From Podochytrium sp. JEL0797 (taxonomy: Eukaryota > Chytridiomycota > Chytridiomycetes > Chytridiales > Chytriomycetaceae), in the NCBI GenBank assembly GCA_027596195.1, contig JADGJG010000118.1, forward strand, positions 1 to 40,883: a stretch of 40,883 nucleotides of DNA. Direction: 5' to 3'. The translations under genes were made by a program, and so were the position numbers. Positions within the stretch are counted from its first letter, which is position 1. Every line of letters starts with the position of its first letter. The notes under the pieces were generated by a model, which was given only the letters and a program-made list of their open reading frames with translations, was not told where the DNA came from and did not search any database. Shown piece by piece: positions 10,501 to 23,342 of the stretch.

Positions 10501-13024
10501 ATGTCAGGAAAACATCCGCTGCCACCGCCGCCCCACACTGTGATCCCTGGGGCCAGCAGCACCAGCAACGTCAGCAGCCGCCAACACAGCAGCCCGCGGA
10601 TGGGCGAGGGGCGTCCGCCGCGGTCGAGCAATCCGGTGCATCCGTTTGCAGGTGAATGTTTGTTTCATTCCCTGTGGGCAGCGCTAGGCCTTGCTAGATT
10701 GCTAGAAGAGTCCTAGGAATTCCTAGGAGAGTCCTAGGCAGGCCTAGCAGCGACTAGGAGAGGCCTTGCTAGAAGAGTCCTTTTGTGCCTATAAGGGGGA
10801 CTAACACACCTTTTCAGCATCGCTCCGCGTGGCCACTGCGACGGCGCAGGCGCAGGCCGAGGCGCGGCTTTTGCTCGAGGCGCAGCGCACGGCTGAAAAG
10901 AACGAGCGTGCCCAGCGCGAGCGGGAGGCGCTTTTGAAGGAGCGCGCATCGCTGATGCAGATTGCGACAGGCGCTGCTCCGTCGAGGCCGCGCACGGAAA
11001 TCGACTCTTACATTGGCTCTGGGGCGAGGAGGGACCGTTCGCCGCAGCGCGAGAGGGATTCGCGTGATTCGCGTGAGAGGGAGAGGGACCGTGACAGGGA
11101 TCGTGATAGAGAACGTGATAGGGAAAGGGAGAGGGAGAGACCCGTAGAGAGGGAGAGGGAGAGGGAGAGGGACGTGGAGAGGGACCGGGACAGAGAACGA
11201 TCCGCATTGCCGCAGCTCCCGTCGCTGAGTCGCCGCGGCTTTTCGAGTCTTTTGGATTCCGACAGAGAAAGCGAAGCCAAGCGGAGACGCATCGACGATG
11301 CGTTTTCAGAGTTTCGCCGCCCGCTTCCCTCCGAAGCCGCGATGCGCCCAAACACGCCCAACTCCGCACGCCCCGCCTCCTCCGCCGCCGTCGATGCCGA
11401 ATTGCGCCGAAGCGATTCACCGCGCGACGCCGCGCCTTCCCGTTTCGACGACTCCCGCCGCGACGGACGCCCGATGCGCAGACCAGACGACCGCAGTTCT
11501 CTTCCCATGCGTCCCGCTGACTCGTACTACTCGCAACCCGTACGCGACGCGTATCGCCCTGCGCCAACATCTGAGCGCGAGATTGACTCGTATCGACCTG
11601 GAGGCAGTGGTGGCTCTGCGATCGATCGAGATCGCGAATACCCTCCGCTTTCCCGAGAGCCTGCCGTTGACCGTGGTGGAGAGTTTTCCAGATCCGAGTT
11701 TGCACCGAGAGAAATGGATCGACCCAGAGAGATGGACCGGTCGAGAGAGATGGATCGGCCGAGAGACATGGATCGACCAAGAGACATGGACCGCGCCTAT
11801 CCCCCCCTCTTGAATCGTGAATTCCCTTCCCTCCGAGACGCGGGGCGCGAATACCCACCCCTTTCGAGAGACTCGCTTGTGGACAGAGACTTCCGAAGCC
11901 CGAGAGACTTCAACCGTGAATTCCCATCCCTCAGTTCTGGCATTGGTGGAGGTGTCGGCGTCGGCGGGAGAGACCGCGATTTCGCCCCGGCTCCGTTTAT
12001 GAGAGAAATGGACCGCGGTGACTATCCACCACTCCACCGCGAACGCGGAGACGGGATGACGGAGCGCGGGGAATATCCTCCACTCTCTGAGATGGACCGC
12101 CGCAGCAGTGGACCGGATCGGTTCGCGCCACAGCAGCAACAGCAGCAGAGAATCGACTCAGAAGACTCATCATCCAACTACCGCAGTTTCTCTCCCCATC
12201 CTTCTTCATCGGGAGCACCCACTTCCACTCTGCGACCTTCGTTGCTCTCGACCCCGCATTCCATGATTTCGTCCCCGATTCGAACAACCCCGATGGCGCC
12301 TCTCGCACCTCCACAGCAACAACGCGGCGGCAGCGGCGGCGCACCGTTCCGCAACGAACACCCCCTCCAGCAACAATACCGACCCCTTCCTCCCCCACAG
12401 CATCAACACCAACAAAACATGGACCACCCTCTCCCACCCCCACCTCCCCAATCACAACAACCGCAATACCCTCCGCGCCCTCAATACCAGCAACATCCCC
12501 CACCTCCACCACAGCAACAACAAAACCATTACCATGCCCCCGCGCCTCCCATACACTACCACCCGCAACAGCAACAACCACAACACCAACAAAATACACC
12601 ACCGTACCAAACGCGGTTCGGATCCATCCCGCTCGCGTCTACGGTGCCGGGCGCGTTGCCCCCGCCTCAACCGCAACGAACACCTACCCCGCCGCCCATC
12701 AAGATTGACTACCCATCGTTACCGGAGGCGATGAAGTATGCGTGGAATGAAAAGGAACAAGCTGACGTGAGTGGCACAACCCCACATTCTCCCATTGGTT
12801 CGTTATGAATTGACACCCCATTTGATGTCAAAAAAAAACAGTACGACAAGAGTGTGCTCGACCGTAAACGGCGGGACGCCGAGGAGCAAGCGCAACGGAC
12901 GGAAATGCGGCGGATTCGGTTCGAGCTCGAGATGGCGGATTGGGAGGTGTACAAGTGGGAGCGACAGGCGGATTTTGTGCGTGGGCAGATTGAGGGAATG
13001 TCTGCTTTTGAGCTTGAGGTGTGA
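10501..13024 (+). CDS. Low-complexity RE/RD-rich, Pro/Gln-rich protein with repeated [DE][YF]P[PS]L motifs
   Basis: Exons 10501-10651, 10818-12766, 12842-13024 give about 760 residues; phases agree. Order of parts: a Ser/Pro N-terminus; a basic Ala/Glu/Arg helix; an alternating Arg-Glu/Arg-Asp block resembling those in splicing and RNA-processing factors; a middle with five (R)E/DMDR repeats; eight copies of a short motif of the form EYPPL, EFPSL, DYPPL or DYPSL (one variant AYPPL); a Pro/Gln/His-rich stretch; and a charged helical C-terminus (VLDRKRRDAEEQAQ, then WEVYKWERQADF) that is the only globular-looking part. No known domain is recognised. An RNA- or condensate-associated role is inference from composition. 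An in-frame ATG at 10438 would add 21 residues. Long antisense frames here are shadows of the repetitive coding sequence. Confidence 0.75.
10683..10787. repeat. CTAG-dense, palindrome-bearing segment inside an intron
   Basis: Within intron 1 of the preceding gene, CTAG occurs nine times in about 100 bases. CCTAGGAATTCCTAGG (10712-10727) is a perfect 16-bp palindrome, and GGCCTTGCTAGA plus AAGAGTCC occurs at both ends. The segment could fold into a hairpin. The unit 2 copy has lost one GCTAG-containing step. Confidence 0.7.
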
Positions 13025-13207
13025 TCCCATTTTTCATTGAGGGAACTTGCCCTTGTCCACTGGCTTTACATCGTTTTCAGAAATGATTTTTTCTTGTGGA
13101 AACGGAGGAATGACATCACACAGTTCATAATTTATAACATTCTCTAATTTGTTAGTTTGGACCAGCCGCCTCCTGGTCCCACGCATTTTGACAGGTTTTC
13201 GAGGAAA

Positions 13208-15009
13208 ATGGCATCTCCTTCGCCTCGATACTCGCCGGCCAACACCGCCAAGCGACCCTCCTGGCGACCTCTCCGCGGCCTCTCCACCAAAAATGCTTCC
13301 CGCCTCATTGCCCTTCTTCTCCTGCTGACCTTCTCCCTCACCATCGCTCACCTGGGCCGCAAATCCCTCACCAACCATCGAGAAACGCTTCCCAGTCATC
13401 TCGTGCGTCTCCTACACCCCCTTCCCTCCAAAACCCCACATCCACTCACCCATCCCAAACAGGAAGGCTTCGAATTCCTCCCGCACGCCACAACCTCCCC
13501 CTTCAAACGCAAAGCCGTCATTGTTATGATCGCCGGCCCGCCCAAACCCGAACCTCCCTCCAAATCCATGGACGACTACTGCCTCCTCGCACACTACCAA
13601 GCCTACAGCTTTCTGCATGGAAACGTGACACAGCTCCCAAAAGACAGCGACACGGAATTCGCCGTCATGGTCACTTCCGGAACCCCTGAAAACTGCATCC
13701 AAGGACTACTCCGCCTCGGCGCGCGAATCATCAAAGTGCCGATTGTGGAGCCGCCCGCTTCGGAAGCGGGACATCGCTATTTCTACACGTTTACAAAGTT
13801 TCGGTTGTGGCAGCTCGAAGGGGTTTACGATTCGATTGTCACGGTGGATGGGGATATGTTCTTTTTGAACAAGTCGCCTTTGGAGTTGTTTGCGGGGGTC
13901 AAGACGAGAGTGCGGACGGGGGGTGTGGATGTCCCGTATTTTGCGGCTGTGAGGGATTATCCTGGAAGTTTTGATTATGACAAGGGGCAGTTTGACAGTG
14001 GGTTGATGGTGTTGGAGCCGTCGGTTTTGGATTTTAAGGGACTTGTTGGTGAGAAACGACTCCCCCCTCTGTTACGCGTTCTATGTGGACTGAAAAACAA
14101 AAACTAGAACAAATTCCCATGGCCCTCGGATTCGGCGACCAACGCGTCTTGGCAAAATACTACAACAGCGCAGGCCGCAGGCCATGGACCGTGCTTCCGC
14201 AAAAATACCACACGAGTCTGCTCAACCAACGCACACAATCCGAAATCGACGCCACGTACGGATTCCACCACAAATTCCTCACCATTGAGCTCGATACCCC
14301 TGCGACAGCTGGTCTGTTTGCATTGTGGGCTTCCCACATGCAGGACCTGCGACGAATTCAGCTCGAATCGCTCGTTCAACGGGGTTTGGGAGCTGAGTCT
14401 TTGTCTCTGCAGCAGCAGCGGGTTCCCGTGGTTCCAGTCGTTCCCAACACGTTCAAAGAATGGCTCCGCGTGCGTGATCAACCGGAAACTATCGGGGATA
14501 CAGTCGCGATCGTGTCGTTCGGTTTGGAATCCACAGACGAACTGAACGCGCGCAACCGATTCGCGAATCACCTGCACCAAGCGGTACATCACGTGCAGGA
14601 CGCGAACGCGAAAAACTTGCGGAACCAGTTCAAGTTTGTTGTGCGCGCGTTGGACACGTTCGAGTGGGTCTGGCTGATGCATTCGAGCCTGAAGGTGGTG
14701 CCGGCGGATACGGGTGTGATTCTGTCTGTGGTTTTGGGTGAACTGGGGGCTGGGGAGCATGGAATTGAGATGGTTGTGTTTGGGGATTGTAGTGACTCTG
14801 TTGCTGCGAGTGGATCCGTGTTTGTGAGGCGGTCGGCCAAGTCGAAGATCAAACGGGTTTTGAAGGAGGCGGAGACCATGTTGAAGGAGGAGGATGTGTG
14901 GAGGGTGTTGTTGGCTCAGTTTGACAAGGAAACGGAACGGTTGACAAAGGACTCGAGTAAGCTGTATACGTTTTCGGAGAGCAGTTGCCAGTCGTTTTAT
15001 ATGATATAA
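13208..15009 (+). CDS. GT8-family (glycogenin-like) glycosyltransferase, type II membrane protein
   Basis: Transfers a sugar from a nucleotide-sugar donor, probably in the Golgi. Exons 13208-14048 and 14108-15009 give about 580 residues. A basic cytosolic tail is followed by one membrane anchor (about residues 31-49). The GT8 fold is shown by FAVMVTSGTPENC, GARIIKVP, the YTFTKFRLWQLE segment and TVDGDMFFLNKSPLELF, where DGD (about 214-216) takes the place of the metal-binding DxD, then KGQFDSGLMVLEPS. After the intron, KYYNSAGRRPWTVLPQKY continues the catalytic domain, followed by about 240 residues with no family match. ATG 13208 is the first in frame; the open frame before it begins with TTG. 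The intron has a GTGAGA donor and ACTAG acceptor. Acceptor sugar unknown. Confidence 0.85.
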
Positions 15010-15714
15010 TATTTATTCGCGACGAATACAACGAATGTAGAGAGAGAGAGAGAGAGAGAGTGGGGGGGATGTTCTCCACCTCGATCCCGCCACGGCACTG
15101 GTACCGCTTTGCGAAAGAGAAAACAGAGAGTTCAACGATCCAAAAGAGGAACGAGGGGTTTTTTATCGCCTTCATTTACGACCTCGCCCGTAGAGCAATC
15201 GCAGGTGTTGGTGAAAAGTAAAGGCTTTTTGTGATGATAAGGAAGGGGAAGAGGGGAGATGCGAGTGGGAGATGGGGAGAAGCGACGCTCAACGATGAAG
15301 ACCGCATGCAGGGACATCATGGTTGATCGTGCTTCACCGACAGATGTGCAAGTGGTACCGGAAGAACTGAGCGAATTTTGCAAGAGAAAAACGAAAGGAA
15401 AAAAAAAGTTTTGACAGGCCCGACCTCCAAAAAGACCCGAGCAAATTCACGAATCCGCGTTTTCTCTACTGCGAGCTACTTTTATTTGTTTATATCCTCA
15501 CGATTAATTTCATAAGGAAGACAATTCTGCGAGGGCATCAGCTTCCACCCATAAGATAACTGGCTCTCACATGTTGTTCTCGGATGACATGATTCTTTCG
15601 AATCCCATACCTAATAGAGAGGGGAGGGGAGAGAAGGCAGAAAAACGGAGAGAAAAGAGAGAGGCGAGGTCACTGGAAAACGAAAAAAAAGGTGCGTTTT
15701 TTTCCACTGCCGGG
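15010..15714. other. Intergenic, purine-rich, with an AG microsatellite
   Basis: No gene is supported. 15039-15060 is an uninterrupted (AG)11 tract just after the GT8 stop; the unit 2 equivalent is much shorter and interrupted. 15610-15690 is again purine-rich (GAGAGGGGAGGGG) immediately before the FKBP start, probably 5' UTR or core promoter. Confidence 0.6.
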
Positions 15715-16370
15715 ATGTTCCGCAAGCTCACGACCACCGCATTTAACGCCTCCCGCTCGTTCCACACGTCCAGATTCAACATGGGTGTCACTAAAGAAGT
15801 CCTCAAGGCCGGCGATGGCGTCAACTTCCCCAAGAAGGTGAGCGGGACAGTTTTGTTTTGCTTTGCTGCTTTCCGCAGTTTTTTGGTCCATTTGGAGTCA
15901 TAGCGATCGCTCACCAATATCCCCTCTTTTTTGTGTATGATCGAGTAGGGAGACACTGTTACCATGCACTGTGCGTATCCTGTTGTGTCTTTTTCACCTG
16001 ACATGTACTCAGTGACTCACGTCTTCATTCCCCCCCTCAAACAGACACCGGAACCTTGAACAGCGGTGCCAAGTTCGACTCGTCCGTCGACCGCGGCCAG
16101 CCTTTCGTCACGGCCATCGGTGTCGGGCGTGTGATTAAGGGATGGGATGAAGGAGTGCCCCAAATGTCGCTGGGAGAAAAGGCAGTGCTCCGCATTTCGT
16201 ACGACTACGCGTACGGCGAGCGTGGATTCCCACCTGTGATTGTGAGTTGTTGCTTTGTTGCGCTGGGTTGTGTTTTTTGATTGAGAGGTTTTGAAAACTA
16301 ATTCATTGATGTTCTCTAGCCTCCCAAGTCTGACCTCAACTTTGAGGTTGAGCTCTTGAAGATCAACTAA
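15715..16370 (+). CDS. FKBP12-type peptidyl-prolyl isomerase with possible mitochondrial leader
   Basis: Catalyses cis-trans isomerisation of X-Pro bonds. Exons 15715-15837, 15949-15970 (22 nt), 16045-16241, 16320-16370 give 130 residues. The first 22 residues ([20 protein letters not shown]) are basic, hydroxylated and free of acidic residues, like a mitochondrial presequence. A second in-frame ATG at 15781 would start a 108-residue protein, the exact size of a cytosolic FKBP12, so dual targeting from two starts is plausible. Conserved FKBP features: [24 protein letters not shown] with the active-site Trp, [11 protein letters not shown] and [17 protein letters not shown]. It has a paralogue just downstream with matching intron positions. 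The protein is identical in unit 2. Confidence 0.92.
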
Positions 16371-16546
16371 ATGTTTCTGTTGGGAGTTTTTTGAAGGAGT
16401 TTGAAGTTGGGGGTTTTTTTTGGATAACTTTTTGAGTTGGCCCAGTTGCGACCTGTGTTTCTGCTTCCTGATAAACGTCAAATCGAGATTAATGTGCTGT
16501 GCTTTCTTCCGCCTTCCTCGAAAATGGACTTCAAGTTTTATTGAAA

Positions 16547-17247
16547 ATGGCTCGCTTCAACTTTGGTGTCGTGGCCCTCCTCTCGGCCTTCTGCCTGGTT
16601 GCCTTGTGGCTCACCTCCTACTCATCTCTCTCGACTTCGAGCTTGCCAGATAAGGTCGTCGCCATCAAAATCAGTGACTTCACATCGAAAAGCATTCTGG
16701 TCCGAGGCGATGGCATCAAGTTCCCTAAGAAGGTAGCTGGCAATTGTTGATTCCAATGGATCATACATGAGTATTAAGATTCCTTCGGATAGGGAGACAC
16801 TGTCACGATGCATTGTGGGTCTCCTCCGTTATCCCATCGTTTCACCAACACTAACACTCTCTCGACATTCGCGTGTTGCAGACACTGGAACGGTGAGATA
16901 TTCCATTTGATCACCTGCTCTCTTCTTGCTTGCTGAATCGAAATCAATCAGCTGAACGACGGCAGCAAATTTGATTCCTCGAGAGACCGCGACGTTCCTT
17001 TCGTGACCAAGATTGGCGTCGGTCAGGTCATCAAAGGATGGGATGAAGGAGTGCCGTCAATGTCACTGGGGGAGAAGGCTGTACTCCATATTGCTGCGTA
17101 TGTGATGTTTGTTTTGATGCTGGACCTTCTCGATTTGATACTCCATTCCACCGCAGGGAATACGCGTATGGAGCAGGCGGATATCCGCCCATCATTCCTG
17201 CAAACAGCGATTTAACTTTCGAGGTGGAGTTGCTCAAGATCAACTGA
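16547..17247 (+). CDS. Secretory-pathway FKBP peptidyl-prolyl isomerase with two microexons
   Basis: Exons 16547-16732, 16793-16814 (22 nt), 16882-16892 (11 nt), 16952-17097, 17157-17247 give about 151 residues. The N-terminus ([19 protein letters not shown]) is a signal peptide or membrane anchor, so the product is expected in the ER or secretory pathway, like FKBP2/FKBP13; no KDEL-type tail is visible. The isomerase domain carries [42 protein letters not shown] and [14 protein letters not shown]. It shares the KFPKK|GDTVTMH|Y intron positions with the preceding FKBP, showing an older tandem gene duplication, but has one extra intron. It converges on Cdc42 with a 168-bp gap. Confidence 0.88.
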
Positions 17248-17415
17248 TTCCGACCATCGAAATAAACACGCGTGGAATCGTCAAAATGAGAAGAAATGAA
17301 TCGTCGGAACAAACAGATATCAGTTTCTTCCACACAAACAGAAACAACAAAGAAACTCCCGAAACCGCATCCTATTCCTTCCCCCAAAAGAAATCACACC
17401 CTCGACGACGCCAAT

Positions 17416-19148
<1,733 letters not shown>

Positions 19149-22100
19149 CTACGTGAAAAACATAGTTCCTTGCAACCGCTGCGCCACCAGGGGCAACTGC
19201 CTGGCTCCACCGCCTTTCGAATGATTTCTCGATCCGGCACCTTTGTTCAAAAGAAACACATGCACACTGTCAAAAAAAACTGATGCCAAGATGTAAACAC
19301 GACGAGAACCCACTCACCAAAGACAAAACTCCCCGAATTCACTGAAGATCCAAATTTACTGCTATTGCTACCACTCCCATACTGCTGATAACTATATAAC
19401 CCAGCACTCGACAAGGCGGGACTACTGAGGGGTGGCGGAAGACCCGGTCCGAAGGGCATGATGTGCATCTCTGCTGGACTGTTGACAAGGGTGTTGGAGA
19501 ACGCAAGCCCGCCCAGGGCTGGAGAACTCGTTTGGAATGAAACATGAGACCCCCAAGGACTGTTCTTGGGGAATGGGTCCAATGAGGGACTTGCAGAGGC
19601 ACTCGTGCGTTGCTGGGGATTCCAGGAGGGTGTGTTGCTTGCGCTCTTCTCGGCGACGGAAACATAGCATCGCGCCCGGGCGGCTACAAGGTGGGCATAG
19701 TAGGCTGGTGGGACAATGCTGACGGCTCTGGTGCTGTTGATAAAACGCGTTAAAGAACCAGCAAAATCAGAAAAACGACAACTTTACCTCCTCGCAAAAT
19801 TGTAACACAAGCGGTACGTAATCTCTTGCAGCATGTCCGCCGAGAAGCTGTTGTCATCTTGAATGACATGATAGTGTGCAGATTTGCTCGTGCCTTGCAT
19901 CCCAGGGTGAGAGTTCAAGAAAAAGTCAAACTCGAACGGATGTGTCACGCCTGCGAAACGGAAGAACGATATTAGGCTCGCTCTCCCCTCCCCAAAATTG
20001 CATAAACTCGCAAAGGAACATACCTGAATCAACAACCGTCCCCGCCAAAATATTACCCTTCGCGTCCGACTCCCCCGACTCCCTCCTGAGCGGAAAGAAC
20101 CGAGCATGGTGTCTCTTGTTGACCACCAAAAATGACACCTTGGCATCCCCAACCCCGAGTGAAATACACGCGCGTCGCACCGCAGCCACTTCTTCCACCA
20201 ACACGTCTTTGAACTGCGCCTCGCTCACTCCCCCGTCGCGGTAAAATATGATCCGCAATGGATAGCATGCGTTGCGTTGGCGAAATTGTTCAAACAGGTC
20301 GCGCGTCATGGATTCGAGGTCCGAAATGAGATCGCCGCGTGTGTGTTGAAGTCGGACCGAGGAGCGATATTCGCAGTAACTGCAGGAAACGGTCGGTTCA
20401 TCGAAAATGCTGAAATGGAAACTGAAATCGCCACTTACTTCTGATCCACAGTCCCAACAACAGCGGCAATGGAACTCGGGTCTGCCGAACTGTACTGCGG
20501 ATGCGTCACGTCAGCGCCCATAATCATAGTCGGCACGTTCACGAGTCCCAAGCCTCCTAACTCGTGCACGGGATCAATAAAGCTGTTGATTCCGCCGAGC
20601 TTCGCGTTGATTTTCATGGCAAGATTTTGCGAATACGACGGTTTGGTCGTCAGCACGTGCTTCCCAATCACGCATTGCGTCATGAGCCCGAGGTCTGTTT
20701 CGGCAACCTTTTTGACTTGTTCGTAAACCTGTTGACAGAGCGCAACCCGTAAAAAACGCGTAAGTTGCAAGATTCGCGCGACTGTCAAAGCATCGAAAGA
20801 CGAACCGTATTCTTTTGTGCCAAAATGCAAATCACGAGTTGCGCCATGTTTCCAGTCGCTGCATTCCCCCCACACCCACCGTACCCTCCTCCGCCCAACC
20901 CAGGGTATCCAACCATCCCGCTAACACTCGTCCCAGCATGAAATCTACCACCCCCCACACCACCGGCAGCCAAATCGTCAAACTCCCACACATTTTCGCC
21001 TCCACCGCTGCCACCAACCTTCATCACCGCCCTCTCATTCGCGACCCGCAACGTTGCTTCCACAGTCTCCGAACTCATTCTCCCACCCCCAGAAACCATG
21101 GGTGCATACACAACCACATCTGCCATTCTGCGTTCACAGACCTCCATCCCCATCGCGCAACACGCCGACAAAATCTGCGTCACAAACGCATTCACGACAT
21201 GCAGCGGGAACGTTGTGGGGTCCCCAAACACGGCAACGGACCACGTCGATAGTGTTGCAGGGGACGCAAAGCGTAGAGAGCGGCCGATGCGCCAGGTTCC
21301 GTCGGTTGGGGTGATGGTTTCGCGATAAGGAATTCGGTTGGCGGCGGTTATGGTTGTAGGGCTTGGGCCAAAAGTAAGTGGAGGGGGTGGGAGGATGCGG
21401 GCTTCTAGTATCGACATGTTCTGGTTGATGCTGACACCCCATGAGGCGAGGAGGGGGTCCGCGTGAAGGGTTCCCGTGCCGTGGAGTTGTCTGGAATCAA
21501 AAGGTTCTGCTTGAGATTCTCACAAACGCGTCATTGAACAATGAGCTCTTACCTCATTCCATCGAGAACTCTCTCCTTCCGATACTCGGGCAACACAGCC
21601 GTCAATTTCACGATATCCGCCAACTGCTGATCATTCAACTTGCCCACATGCCTCTGATTCCGACTCACAAAACACACCTCCATCGGCAACACAATATCCC
21701 CTTTCGTCCCACAAACGATGCAAGGCAACCACGGATACTGCAGCTCGATCCCATACCGCTCGGCAAAGTAATTCGCCAAGGGCACAATCTGTTTGACGCG
21801 TCCTTCGCCCGTGCCCGTCACAATCAGCGTTTGCGACCCAGGCTTGTCAAACAGGGCCTTGATTTTGTATCGTTTGCGGCCTGTTGCGCGGTACGAAATT
21901 TCGATTGTCACGTCGCGCAGGAACCGCTCGAGACGTTTGCGTTCGTGTGGGTCCACGAGGTGCGGGCGGGCAACGTCGACGTGGGGCTTGTTGAAGAATT
22001 TGGCGACCGTGTCCAGCAATGGGCCTATGCGTTTTGTCGATTGAAGTGGTGAGATGCGTGATTGTGGTATGGGAAAACACGAACCAGAACTATAGAAGCT

Positions 22101-23167
22101 TGTAGCTGAAACGTCCAAATTCAGCTGAACCTGTCCAAAGCAGGGCTTTACACTCTGATACCAGCCTTGATGAACCGTCAACGCGTTCGCTATCGGAGTG
22201 TTGTGGATTTCGCTATAAAATGATCCTCCACCGCGACCAATGGTTGTGAAATAGGAAGATGGACAATTTCGGAGGAGGACTTCAAGCACGGCGAGGGCTT
22301 CTCGAGGCGGGGAAGGGGTAGAAGAGTCGTTGGAGAGGAGTTTTCCCGCGTTGTAGAGATTCAGAGTGGACATTTGTATTTCGGAGGTTTTTTTGATGCA
22401 GATAATGAATTTTTGGATCCTGGGTAAGAAGCAAAAGGTTAGGCAAGGGCGAAAGTGCGAGTGATTAGTGAGTGAATTCGTCCCGCCAAGGCACCCAAAT
22501 GGCGCAGCAGCATCCAAACAAGAGAAGTTTCAACACACTGACCTCTTCCTTCCAGCGTCTTCGTCAATCAGATCCACAGGGCATTGTATTTCGTCATTCG
22601 TAAAAGGCAGCCGCGTCGGGGAATACACTTTTGCAAAGTTTAACGGCGGAATCATCCAACACAAAAGCACGCATACATACGGTTCTTTGAGCCATCATAA
22701 ATAGCATTCCACACCCATCCACCCAGGTTGAGAGATTGGCTGTTGCGCATGAGCAAATCTCGAAACGCGTCCACGACGCGCCTGTTGACTTTGGTGACGG
22801 TATCGGGAAAGACTCTGACGTCATACATGCACACGGTGAGACTGCTCGGCACGTGTATTCCGTAAAAGTTTGTGAGGCAGTGGATGGGTGTGCCGAACGA
22901 GCCACGGCCTGGGTTCACGGGTGGTGTTCCCGAAACGGGGCAGAGGAATGCGCGCGACGGCTGCGGCGAATTTGCGGCGGTTGTTGCGGCGGTGAGACAT
23001 GCCGAGTGCGTGGCCGTGTCCGGCGCTGCGCGGGGCAGAAAGCGAATGTCCAGGGGGTCCAGCACTTCCGGAACACCCGGCGGCGTCCACGCGGCGGCAA
23101 GCGGATTCAGCCGCATTGAGGCGGCGGCTTTGCGCGGCCGGTGCGGGTCGGAGGTGGCGGCGAGCAT
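19149..23167 (-). CDS. AGO: Argonaute (eukaryotic AGO clade), RNA-silencing effector
   Basis: Binds a small RNA guide and cuts or represses matching transcripts. Ten exons: 23167-22681, 22627-22543, 22419-22085, 22024-21553, 21490-20806, 20728-20439, 20379-20024, 19950-19788, 19733-19318, 19240-19149; all phases fit, about 1126 residues. Order: ArgoN ([24 protein letters not shown]), ArgoL1 ([11 protein letters not shown]), PAZ, MID, PIWI. MID guide-phosphate residues are kept (YEQVK, TQC, MKIN). PIWI has GADVTHP (Asp about 761), FYRDGG (Asp about 833) and SAHYHV (His about 929); the glutamate-finger position appears to be Asp (RGDLISDL, about 801). A ~110-residue Ser/Gly/Pro-rich insert precedes the C-terminus QGTMFFT. 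The final acceptor is AAAG: the nearer CAG would stop at once and lose that tail. The frame opened by GTG at 23218 has an upstream stop; 23167 is the first ATG. Confidence 0.93.
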
Positions 23168-23342
23168 GGCGCGAAGCGTGTCCGAAATTTGCAACTTGAC
23201 TTGCTTTCGTCCAAGCACGGGAAACTAGCAAAAAATGGAAAATAGAAATAGACCGTCTCCTTTTTCTTTCTTCCAACTATAATTATTGTTCAACGATCTT
23301 TTCCATTAGTCAAAAAATTAGTGCAGAAGATTTTCATGAATC
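23168..23342. promoter_or_regulatory. Shared divergent promoter of Argonaute and G alpha
   Basis: Only 175 bp separate the Argonaute ATG (minus) from the G alpha ATG (plus). The stretch is AT-rich with CAACTATAATTATTG near its middle, a TATA-like element readable on both strands. Co-regulation is inference from spacing. Confidence 0.4.

Noticed and set aside
10734..12139. Long minus-strand open frames of 374 and 240 codons
   Set aside because: They lie opposite the RE/RD-rich coding exon; the Arg-Glu and Asp-Arg codon repeats leave other frames open, and the predicted products are Ser/Arg monotony without a start context or splice logic.
15597..15615. TTCGAATCC resembling a tRNA T-loop
   Set aside because: No matching acceptor, D or anticodon stem could be found around it.
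22821..23276. Argonaute start at the minus-strand ATG 23276 or GTG 23218
   Set aside because: The 23276 frame is out of phase with the Argonaute N domain, and 23218 is a GTG with an in-frame stop just upstream; the first in-phase ATG is 23167.
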